A stretch of 7,558 nucleotides of DNA from CAYVUM01 sp964619055 (GTDB taxonomy: Bacteria; Pseudomonadota; Alphaproteobacteria; Rhodospirillales; Defluviicoccaceae), in contig CAZUDB010000081.1 of assembly GCA_964619055.1 (NCBI GenBank), positions 1 through 7,558 on the forward strand, written 5' to 3'. The notes beneath the pieces were generated by a model. That model searched no databases, was not told where the DNA came from, and worked only from the letters and a program-made list of their open reading frames with translations. Below, in pieces: positions 1 to 7,073 of this stretch. Position numbers and translations under genes: made by a program. Position 1 is the stretch's first letter. Every line of letters starts with the position of its first letter.

Positions 1-33
1 CCCCACACAAGCCCACCCCCCCACACCAACCCC
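1..33. other. Low-complexity C/A stretch at the window edge
   Basis: These bases are almost entirely C and A, with one G and no T, unlike the balanced GC-rich sequence that follows. Read in the recF frame they give a Pro/Thr-rich string (PTQAHPPTPTP) that is not typical RecF sequence, while the residues just after it (PWAIAARV) are. The likeliest explanation is poor-quality sequence at a contig end, although a genuine Pro-rich loop cannot be excluded. Confidence 0.5.
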
Positions 34-958
34 ATGGGCTATTGCTGCCCGCGTGCGTGTCGCCGGCAGCCCCTTGGCCATCGGCACCGGCGTTGCTGCG
101 CGGGACGGTGGCGGTGGTGATCGCCGGGTCGTGCGTATCGACGGCCGCACGGCCCGCAGCACGACGGCGCTGGCTGAGCACCTGGGTCTGGTGTGGTTGA
201 CGCCGGAGATGGACCGGTTGTTTCAGGAGTCGGCGGCGACCCGGCGGCGGTTTCTCGATCGCCTCGTTTATGGCGTCGATCCGCGCCACGCCGAACGGAT
301 TGGCGCCTTCGAGCGGGCCATGCGCGAGCGCTCGCGGCTTCTCCGTCGCGGAACCGCCGATCGGGCGTGGCTGTCGGCTTTGGAGGACACCATGGCCAAG
401 GCGGCGGTCGCGGCGGTCGCCGCGCGCATGACGGTGGCCGAAGCCTTGGCCGGGTTGTCCGGCGCGGCGATGGAACCGTTTCCGGGCGCCGATTTGGAGG
501 TCGCCGGCGACGTGGAGCGGTCTTTGGCTGATGTCCCCGCTCTTGACGTAGAGGACCGGCTGCGCGGCGCCTACGCAACCGCGCGCGGACGTGATGCGGA
601 GACCGGCGGCGCCACCATCGGTCCCCATCGCAGTGATTTGGTCGTGCGCCACCGGCGGTCCGGCCGGCCCGCTGGCGTGTGTTCGACCGGTGAGCAGAAG
701 GCGTTGGTGATCGCACTTGTCCTTGCGGGTGCACGGCTGCAGACGCGTGATCGCGGCGTTGCCCCATTGCTGTTGCTGGATGACGTGGCGGCTCATTTGG
801 ACGCCCGCCATCAACGCGACCTGTTCTTGCTGGTTTCCGCCCTCGGCAGCCAGGCCTGGTACACCGGCACCGATCGGGAGGTGTTTCGGCCCCTGAGCGG
901 GCAGGCCCTTGGCCTCGGCCTGGAGGCCGGCGGCAAGGTTATCCCGTTCGAGCTCTGA
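2..958 (+). CDS. recF: DNA replication/repair protein RecF, 5'-truncated by the window edge
   Basis: RecF is a cytoplasmic SMC/ABC-like ATPase that works with RecO and RecR to load RecA at single-strand gaps. The frame is open from base 2. A GTG at 53 could serve as a start, but it lies in mid-protein (PWAIAARVRV is internal RecF sequence), so the true start and the Walker A P-loop are off the left edge. Numbering from the GTG, visible landmarks are the RRRFLDRLVYGVDPRH segment near residues 65-80, the ABC signature STGEQKAL at 211-218, and the Walker B run LLLLDD ending at D243-D244 with the D-loop (AHLD) just after. YTGTD near the end corresponds to the usual VTGTD switch motif. About 318 residues are present, against about 360-390 for whole RecF. 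The gene ends 60 bp before gyrB, which is the classic order. The first ~11 codons fall in the doubtful low-complexity edge. Confidence 0.95.
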   Translation, partial: PTQAHPPTPTPWAIAARVRVAGSPLAIGTGVAARDGGGGDRRVVRIDGRTARSTTALAEHLGLVWLTPEMDRLFQESAATRRRFLDRLVYGVDPRHAERIGAFERAMRERSRLLRRGTADRAWLSALEDTMAKAAVAAVAARMTVAEALAGLSGAAMEPFPGADLEVAGDVERSLADVPALDVEDRLRGAYATARGRDAETGGATIGPHRSDLVVRHRRSGRPAGVCSTGEQKALVIALVLAGARLQTRDRGVAPLLLLDDVAAHLDARHQRDLFLLVSALGSQAWYTGTDREVFRPLSGQALGLGLEAGGKVIPFEL

Positions 959-1018
959 CAGCCGGCACGTCGTAATCGGGCATGCCGCCCCCTACGAAGC
1001 GAAAGGACCAACCCAACA

Positions 1019-3475
1019 ATGAGTGAGCCGGCACCACAGAATAGCGCGCAAGCGTACGACGCCGGGTCCATCAAGGTCCTGCGCGGCCTGGAGGCCGTTC
1101 GCAAGCGACCGGGGATGTACATCGGTGATACCGATGACGGCTCCGGCCTCCATCACATGATCTACGAAGCGGTCGATAACGCCATCGACGAAGCGTTGGG
1201 CGGGTGGTGCGACCGCATCGACGTTCAGCTCAATGCCGAAGGATCGGCAACGGTTCGTGATAACGGTCGCGGCATTCCCGTCGATCTTCATCAGGAGGAG
1301 GGAGTGTCAGCCGCCGAGGTCATCATGACCCGGCTCCATGCTGGCGGCAAATTCGACCAGAACTCCTATAAGGTTTCCGGTGGTCTCCACGGCGTCGGAA
1401 TCTCGGTCGTGAACGCCCTGTCCGACTGGATGGAACTGAAGATTTGGCGCAACGGCAAGACCCACCGCCTGCGTTTCGTGGACGGCGAAGCCGAGGCCCC
1501 GCTTGAGGTCATTGGCGATGCGCCACTGACGGACAGTGGTGAGCCGTTGACGGGGACGGAACTCACCTTCCTGCCGTCGACGGCGATCTTCTCCGTCACC
1601 GAGTTTGATCTGGCGACCTTGGAGCATCGGCTGCGCGAGCTGGCCTTTCTGAATTCCGGCGTGCATTTGCGCTTAACCGATGCCAGGCCGGTGAAGCCCG
1701 TAACCACGGATCTTCACTATGAGGGCGGACTGGAGGCGTTCGTCCGCTGGCTTGATCGGTCCAAGACCGCCTTGCACGTTGGTCCTGTCGCGGTCCAGGG
1801 CGAACGGGACGACGTGGGCATCTCGGTTGAGTTAGCGCTTCAGTGGAATGACAGCTACCACGAGACCATGCTGTGCTTTACCAACAACATTCCGCAGCGT
1901 GATGGTGGCGCCCACCTGGCCGGTTTCCGGACGGCCCTGACCCGCACCATCCAGAACTACGCCACCAACACCGGCATGCTGAAAAAGGAGAAGGTCTCCA
2001 TCGGCGGCGATGACGCCCGCGAAGGTCTCACCTGCGTTCTATCCGTCAAGGTCCCGGACCCCAAGTTCTCCTCCCAGACCAAGGACAAGCTGGTCTCGTC
2101 CGAGGTGCGGCCCGTGGTCGAGGGCATCGTGTCCGAGCAGATGGACCGGTGGTTCGAGGAGCATCCGGGGGAGGCCAGGAAGGTCATCGCCAAGATCGTC
2201 GAGGCCGCCGCCGCCCGCGAGGCCGCGCGCAAAGCGCGCGAGCTCACCCGCCGCAAGGGCGTCCTGGACATCACGACCCTGCCTGGCAAGCTCGCCGATT
2301 GCCAGGAGCGGGACCCGGCGAAAAGTGAGCTGTTCATCGTCGAGGGTGACTCCGCCGGCGGGTCCGCCAAGCAGGCCCGCCACCGCGCCTATCAGGCAAT
2401 CCTGCCGCTGCGTGGCAAGATCCTCAATGTGGAGCGGGCCCGCTTCGACAAGATGCTCAGCTCCGATCAGGTGGGCACGCTGATCACGGCGCTCGGCACC
2501 GGCGTCGGTCGGGAGGACTTCGACCCCTCCAAATGCCGCTATCACCGGATCGTCATCATGACCGACGCGGACGTGGACGGCAGCCACATCCGCACCCTGC
2601 TTCTGACGTTCTTTTTCCGCCAGATGCCGGATCTTATTGACCGCGGTTATGTCTACATCGCCCAGCCGCCGCTGTATCGCGCCAAGCGCGGCACCTCCGA
2701 GGTCTATCTCAAGGATGAAGGTGCCCTGGAGCAGCATTTGATTAGTCTTGTCGTCGATGATGGTGCCGTGTTCACGACCGCCGCGGGCGAGCAGCGGGCC
2801 GGGGAGGACTTGCGGGCTCTCGTCGATGATGCACGGGGTCTCAAGGTCCGGCTCGAACGCCTGGCGCAACATGTGCCGCTGGCGATCATTGAGCAGGCGG
2901 CCATTTCCGCCGCCCTCGATCCTGTCATCATCGCTGATGCGGATCGTGCCCGGGAGGCGGCCGCCTATGTGGCGCGCCGGCTCGATGTTCTTGAGCCCGA
3001 TAGCAACGAAGCCTGGCTAGGGGAGGTGCTGGAAAACGGCGGCCTTGCTTTCACCCGACGCCTGCGGGGTGTCACCGAGCGTCATGTCATCGATGCGGCG
3101 GTCATCGATTCAACGGAGGCGCGCAAGCTCAACGCCAGGGCCGGCGATCTGCAATCACTGTTCGGCAAGCCCGGGACCTTCACGGTCAAGGACAAGGACC
3201 AGGTGGTGACGGGGCCGGTGGGCCTGGTCGAAAAGGTCCTGGAGCTAGGCCGCAAAGGCCTGTCGATCCAGCGCTACAAGGGCCTGGGTGAGATGAATCC
3301 GGAGCAGTTGTGGGAAACCACGCTGGATCCGGAGGCCCGGACCCTGCTTCAGGTCAAGATCGCCCACGCCGACGACGCCGAGGAGGTGTTTTCCACCCTC
3401 ATGGGCGACACCGTCGAGACGCGGCGCGAATTCATCGAAGAGAACGCGCTCAAGGTCGCCAACCTGGACGTCTAG
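1019..3475 (+). CDS. gyrB: DNA gyrase subunit B
   Basis: GyrB is the ATPase subunit of the A2B2 gyrase that introduces negative supercoils. The 818-residue protein is full length (E. coli 804). The N-terminal GHKL ATPase has the catalytic base E50 and Mg-binding N54 in YEAVDNAIDE, then DNGRGIP at 81-87 and GGLHGVG at 121-127. The transducer domain carries the ATP-contacting lysine K355 in QTKDK. The Toprim domain has EGDSAGG with catalytic E442 and the DADVD metal site at D516/D518/D520. After it comes the ~170-residue insertion typical of Gram-negative GyrB, then QRYKGLGEMN at 751-760. The NVERARFDKML stretch favours GyrB over ParE. The residue matching E. coli K447 is Arg, a conservative difference. 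The ATG is preceded by AAAGGA at 1002-1007, 11 nt away. No strong promoter is visible in the 60-bp gap after recF, so cotranscription with recF is plausible. Confidence 0.98.
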   Translation: MSEPAPQNSAQAYDAGSIKVLRGLEAVRKRPGMYIGDTDDGSGLHHMIYEAVDNAIDEALGGWCDRIDVQLNAEGSATVRDNGRGIPVDLHQEEGVSAAEVIMTRLHAGGKFDQNSYKVSGGLHGVGISVVNALSDWMELKIWRNGKTHRLRFVDGEAEAPLEVIGDAPLTDSGEPLTGTELTFLPSTAIFSVTEFDLATLEHRLRELAFLNSGVHLRLTDARPVKPVTTDLHYEGGLEAFVRWLDRSKTALHVGPVAVQGERDDVGISVELALQWNDSYHETMLCFTNNIPQRDGGAHLAGFRTALTRTIQNYATNTGMLKKEKVSIGGDDAREGLTCVLSVKVPDPKFSSQTKDKLVSSEVRPVVEGIVSEQMDRWFEEHPGEARKVIAKIVEAAAAREAARKARELTRRKGVLDITTLPGKLADCQERDPAKSELFIVEGDSAGGSAKQARHRAYQAILPLRGKILNVERARFDKMLSSDQVGTLITALGTGVGREDFDPSKCRYHRIVIMTDADVDGSHIRTLLLTFFFRQMPDLIDRGYVYIAQPPLYRAKRGTSEVYLKDEGALEQHLISLVVDDGAVFTTAAGEQRAGEDLRALVDDARGLKVRLERLAQHVPLAIIEQAAISAALDPVIIADADRAREAAAYVARRLDVLEPDSNEAWLGEVLENGGLAFTRRLRGVTERHVIDAAVIDSTEARKLNARAGDLQSLFGKPGTFTVKDKDQVVTGPVGLVEKVLELGRKGLSIQRYKGLGEMNPEQLWETTLDPEARTLLQVKIAHADDAEEVFSTLMGDTVETRREFIEENALKVANLDV

Positions 3476-3502
3476 GGCCGGGGAGGCCGCCAAAACTCCA
3501 AA

Positions 3503-3589
3503 CCGACGGTTGTCGGCCGATCCCCTATATCAACAAAACAACCGTTTGTTGCGTGTCAGTTTTTTTAACACGCTAGACCGTCGGCTTTT
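3503..3589 (+). terminator. Possible gyrB terminator / nested hairpin region
   Basis: Several inverted repeats follow the gyrB stop. CCGAC (3503-3507) pairs with GTCGG (3512-3516) around GGTT. The longer CCGACGGT (3503-3510) also pairs with ACCGTCGG (3577-3584), which is followed by CTTTT. Inside this span are CAACAAA/TTTGTTG (3531-3537/3545-3551) and GCGTGT/ACACGC (3551-3556/3568-3573), the latter enclosing a run of seven Ts (3560-3566). None is a textbook GC-stem-plus-T-run terminator, but this is the only structured stretch where gyrB transcription is likely to end. The call is inference. Confidence 0.35.
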
Positions 3590-3653
3590 CCAAGTAAAAT
3601 CAAAGGGTACTGCCGGAGCCTGGGAATCGACCGGGTTTCCTATGGCGAAACAC

Positions 3654-3670
3654 TGTCGGGAATTTTGACA
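3654..3670. promoter_or_regulatory. Palindrome TGTC-N9-GACA, candidate enhancer-binding-protein site
   Basis: TGTCGGGAATTTTGACA is a dyad whose half-sites are TGTC and GACA. Its centre lies about 111 bp upstream of the transcription start predicted from the sigma-54 promoter, within the range where bacterial enhancer-binding proteins usually bind. In PEP-CTERM systems the response regulator PrsR, a Fis-type HTH sigma-54 activator, would be the natural candidate. That assignment is inference, and no regulator gene is in the window. The embedded TTGACA (3665-3670) has no matching -10 box. Confidence 0.35.
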
Positions 3671-3680
3671 ATTCTGCGAA

Positions 3681-3703
3681 CTGCCTTAACGGCAGGCACT
3701 GCC
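3681..3703. repeat. Three alternating CTGCC/GGCAG arms
   Basis: CTGCC (3681-3685), GGCAG (3691-3695) and CTGCC (3699-3703) form two overlapping dyads sharing the central arm, with spacers of 5 and 3 nt. It lies 70-92 bp upstream of the predicted sigma-54 start. It could be a second protein-binding site or, if transcribed, mutually exclusive hairpins. The function is unknown. Confidence 0.5.
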
Positions 3704-3746
3704 TCGCCAGCCATTAGCCTAATGAAAATAAACGATAATATGGATA

Positions 3747-3762
3747 TGGCACAAAGTTTGCT
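3747..3762 (+). promoter_or_regulatory. Sigma-54 (RpoN) -24/-12 promoter of the VPLPA-CTERM gene
   Basis: TGGCACAAAGTTTGCT matches the RpoN consensus TGGCACG-N4-TTGCW at every specified position except one (A instead of G at position 7). The invariant GG (3748-3749) and GC (3760-3761) have the required 10-bp spacing. Transcription should start near 3773, about 119 nt before the ATG at 3892. RpoN control of PEP-CTERM genes together with PrsK/PrsR is established in other bacteria, so location and match support each other. The flanking AT-rich DNA (3720-3746) could assist bending, but I see no clear IHF consensus. Confidence 0.85.
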
Positions 3763-3778
3763 CATTGAGGCGCAATGA
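3762..3778. promoter_or_regulatory. Palindrome TCATTG-AGGCG-CAATGA over the predicted transcription start
   Basis: A perfect 6-bp inverted repeat with a 5-nt spacer begins at the last base of the -12 element and spans the predicted start near 3773. A dyad here could be a repressor operator or affect open-complex formation. This is inference; a 6-bp dyad can also arise by chance. Confidence 0.3.
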
Positions 3779-3891
3779 AGGCTCGCCCAAGAAATCGCGC
3801 TGCTCGGGACGATGAGGGGTCAGGGAAAGCCTGAGCGAACGAACCACCAGGGGCACTGCGATTGGGCATCGCGTTGATAGGAGGAGTACAG
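3773..3891 (+). other. Predicted ~119-nt 5' leader of the VPLPA-CTERM mRNA
   Basis: The leader runs from the sigma-54 start to the ATG. It contains the hairpin TCAGG-GAAAG-CCTGA (3820-3834) and ends in AGGAGGAG (3879-3886), a very strong ribosome binding site 7 nt (from AGGAGG) before the start codon. I compared it by eye with c-di-GMP-I and cobalamin riboswitch signatures and found no match, so no riboswitch is called. Confidence 0.4.
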
Positions 3892-4950
3892 ATGAAAACC
3901 AATTTGAAAGCGGCGCTGGCGACAAGCGCCGCGGTCCTTGGCGCCTCGTGGGCGTCAAACGCCGTCGCTGACCTCACGCCCTCGTATCAGTTTGTGGGCA
4001 ACGGCAACTGGTCCATCGATGGTGTCGGCAGCAACAATACGCCCGTGGGCATCATCCAAGCCGTCGTCCCCGTCGGCTCTATGATTGAGCAGGCGTTCCT
4101 GTACAGCAGTGGCACCCCTGGAGGATCTGGCGCGCCGCCAACCGTTGATTTCGACGGGACGGTCTACTCCGGTGCGGACTGGCTGCCGCTGGGCATCAAC
4201 ACGTCAGGGCTCGGTCTGCAGGCGTTTCGCACGGACGTGACCGCCCAGGTCGCCGCCAAGGTCGGCGGCGGTGGTGGCGCCCCCTTCGACTTCTCGGTCA
4301 ACTCTGAAATCGTTAACGGGAGTATCGACGGCGAAGTCCTGGCCGTTGTTTACAGCAACCCGGCCGAGGCCGAGCGCACGATCGCGTTCCTGGATGGCTT
4401 CAGCCAGTCCAACGGCGATTCCTTCACGGTCAATCTTGACCAGCCGCTGGATACGTCACCGGCAGGCTTTGAAGCGCTCCTTTCGCTCGGCATCGGCTTC
4501 AGCGCGTCACAGCAAGGTGCTCCGCAGACATCGCTAGTGGACGTCAACGGCCGCCGCCTGACCAGCAGCGCCGGCAGTGAGGACGATGGTGCGTTGGCCA
4601 ACGGCGCACTGATTACCGTGGGTGGCCTTGGCGACGATCCCGGCAATCCCGATGATCCCAATTTCCAAACTATTAGCGATCCGCGCTACGATGATGAGCT
4701 GTACAATCTGGCGGCCGGCAACGTGATGGACCCGACGCCGTACCTGCTCGACGGCATTACGGAAATCGATGTGCTGACCCAGAACCCCAGCGACGACGAC
4801 AACATCTTCTTCGCTGGCTTCAACATTACGGCCGTCGCTGACGTGGTTGTGGATCCTGATCCAGATCCCGCGCCGCTGCCCACGTCTTTGGTGCTGCTTG
4901 GCCTTGGCTTTGCCGGCCTCGGGTTGATGGCACGACGTCGCGCCGCTTAA
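3892..4950 (+). CDS. Secreted acidic protein with VPLPA/PEP-CTERM sorting signal
   Basis: This 352-residue protein has a Sec signal peptide (basic MKTNLK, hydrophobic core, predicted cleavage AVA|D after A26). The body is Gly-, Asp- and Ser-rich and probably all-beta. A DP-rich linker (DPDPDPAP) leads to the sorting tail: APLPT at 327-331, a hydrophobic helix at ~332-347 and the basic end RRR at 348-350. This matches the VPLPA/PEP-CTERM class, which an exosortase recognises and processes at the inner membrane, commonly in cells making exopolysaccharide. The mature part is strongly acidic, has no cysteine and only one lysine (K123). The segment DGEVLAVVYSNPAEAERTIA (about 145-164) vaguely recalls archaeal DUF3344-like surface domains, an unverified impression. 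ATG 3892 was chosen over an upstream in-frame TTG (3862) because AGGAGG precedes it by 7 nt. It appears monocistronic, with a sigma-54 promoter upstream and a terminator 27 bp after the stop. No exosortase is in the window, and the specific function is unknown. Confidence 0.9.
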   Translation: MKTNLKAALATSAAVLGASWASNAVADLTPSYQFVGNGNWSIDGVGSNNTPVGIIQAVVPVGSMIEQAFLYSSGTPGGSGAPPTVDFDGTVYSGADWLPLGINTSGLGLQAFRTDVTAQVAAKVGGGGGAPFDFSVNSEIVNGSIDGEVLAVVYSNPAEAERTIAFLDGFSQSNGDSFTVNLDQPLDTSPAGFEALLSLGIGFSASQQGAPQTSLVDVNGRRLTSSAGSEDDGALANGALITVGGLGDDPGNPDDPNFQTISDPRYDDELYNLAAGNVMDPTPYLLDGITEIDVLTQNPSDDDNIFFAGFNITAVADVVVDPDPDPAPLPTSLVLLGLGFAGLGLMARRRAA

Positions 4951-4977
4951 ATCCAAACAGCTAGGCGTTCGAAGCGA

Positions 4978-5002
4978 AACGGCGGCCCTATGGGCCGCCG
5001 TT
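4978..5002. terminator. Strong stem-loop, probable bidirectional terminator
   Basis: AACGGCGGCCC (4978-4988) pairs perfectly with GGGCCGCCGTT (4992-5002) around a TAT loop, giving an 11-bp GC-rich stem. On the plus strand it is followed by a short imperfect tract (TTCTTC), and on the minus strand by TTTCGCTT. It sits between the stops of the converging VPLPA-CTERM and mop genes, so it probably ends both transcripts. Confidence 0.85.
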
Positions 5003-5026
5003 CTTCATGTTGATCGGTGGGCTCGA

Positions 5027-5040
5027 AGGCCCCTTGGCCT
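5027..5040 (-). terminator. Small hairpin just after mop
   Basis: On the minus strand AGGCC-AAGG-GGCCT forms a 5-bp stem starting 6 nt after the mop stop codon, followed by TTCGAG with no real T-run. It may add to the stronger stem at 4978-5002, but alone it is a weak terminator. Confidence 0.3.
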
Positions 5041-5045
5041 AACCC

Positions 5046-5258
5046 TCAATCGTCCGTCGCCAGGATCACCTCACTGGCTTTGATGATGGCGTGGACGTGT
5101 TTGCCGGGTTCCAGACCCAGGTCATCCGCGGAGTCGAGGGTGATGGTGGAGGTGATGACATTGCCGTCGCCCACATCCACCCGGACCTTGGCGATCACGG
5201 CGCCGCGGGTGACCTCGACAACGGTGCCGCTCAAGATGTTTCGCGCACTCAGCTTCAT
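5046..5258 (-). CDS. mop: Molybdenum-pterin/molybdate-binding protein Mop (molbindin, TOBE domain)
   Basis: This 70-residue protein is a single Mop/TOBE domain, the size of Clostridium Mop proteins, which form hexamers holding molybdate or tungstate oxyanions in the cytoplasm. Family hallmarks are SARN at 4-7, the VVEVTRGA turn at 13-20, the strand around IAKVRVDVG, and the ligand-binding IKASEV at 59-64. The frame extends further upstream into gpmI, but ATG 5258 is preferred. The family begins MKLSARN, and GGAGGGAG lies at 5275-5268, 9 nt before it. It starts 25 nt after the gpmI stop, with its ribosome binding site inside that gap, so it is probably cotranscribed with gpmI. It likely buffers or stores molybdate; no molybdate transporter or molybdoenzyme gene is nearby, so the pairing with a glycolytic gene is unexplained. 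Confidence 0.92.
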   Translation of the reverse strand: MKLSARNILSGTVVEVTRGAVIAKVRVDVGDGNVITSTITLDSADDLGLEPGKHVHAIIKASEVILATDD

Positions 5259-5283
5259 GGCTCTGATCTCCCTCCGTTCGCCG

Positions 5284-6930
<1,647 letters not shown>

Positions 6931-7073
6931 CGCTGCTCCTCCTCCGCATCTCCAAGGCGCATCCGCGCGTCCTGGTGCCTATATGGCGCGCTCGGTCTTT
7001 GACCGCACCGTTTGGGCGGAGACTAAAGGGCGGAAGCGGGCGTGAACAGCGCGGCGTGGGGATTAGGGGCGGA
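6931..7073 (-). promoter_or_regulatory. 143-bp gap upstream of gpmI, probable promoter region
   Basis: This gap should hold the gpmI-mop promoter or link to the upstream pentapeptide gene. It contains a perfect short dyad, CGGTC-TTT-GACCG (6993-7005), and on the minus strand a TATAGG that could serve as a -10, but no convincing -35. No clear terminator for the pentapeptide gene is seen, so read-through into gpmI is possible. Confidence 0.3.

Larger units (their letters stand above)
3476..3891. other. 416-bp intergenic regulatory region between gyrB and the VPLPA-CTERM gene
   Basis: No credible gene is seen here on either strand; open frames are short and lack ribosome binding sites. The DNA is clearly more AT-rich than the flanking genes, especially 3531-3600 and 3717-3747. 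It holds nested hairpins after gyrB (3503-3584), upstream palindromes (3654-3703), a sigma-54 promoter (3747-3762), a palindrome at the predicted start site (3762-3778) and a leader with a small hairpin (3820-3834). The hexamer ACTGCC occurs three times, at 3609-3614, 3680-3685 and 3698-3703. Confidence 0.75.

Noticed and set aside
39..767. 242-codon Arg/Pro-rich open frame antisense to recF
   Set aside because: Its composition is typical of a GC-rich shadow frame, and the recF frame carries clear family motifs.
2039..2872. 277-codon open frame on the minus strand inside gyrB
   Set aside because: It is antisense to the conserved Toprim region of gyrB, with no recognisable domain or start signal.
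3611..3640. On the minus strand, CCCGGTCGATTCCC followed by CTCCGGC resembles a tRNA T-arm and acceptor end
   Set aside because: No matching GCCGGAG 5' acceptor arm, anticodon arm or D-arm lies about 70 nt upstream on that strand, and the T-loop is one base short. It is probably coincidence.
3665..3739. Possible sigma-70 elements: perfect TTGACA at 3665-3670 and GATAAT at 3734-3739
   Set aside because: Neither has a partner at 16-18 bp spacing, and the sigma-54 promoter explains the region better.
3862..3891. In-frame TTG start 10 codons upstream of the VPLPA-CTERM gene
   Set aside because: It would put residues before the signal peptide and overlap the AGGAGG that clearly serves ATG 3892.
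3773..3891. c-di-GMP-I or cobalamin riboswitch in the leader
   Set aside because: Fragments such as GGGACG and GGCACTGC look suggestive, but the conserved cores and junctions of these classes are absent by eye.
3719..3977. Minus-strand open frames over the sigma-54 promoter and leader
   Set aside because: They are short, lack ribosome binding sites and overlap regulatory sequence and a signal peptide on the other strand.
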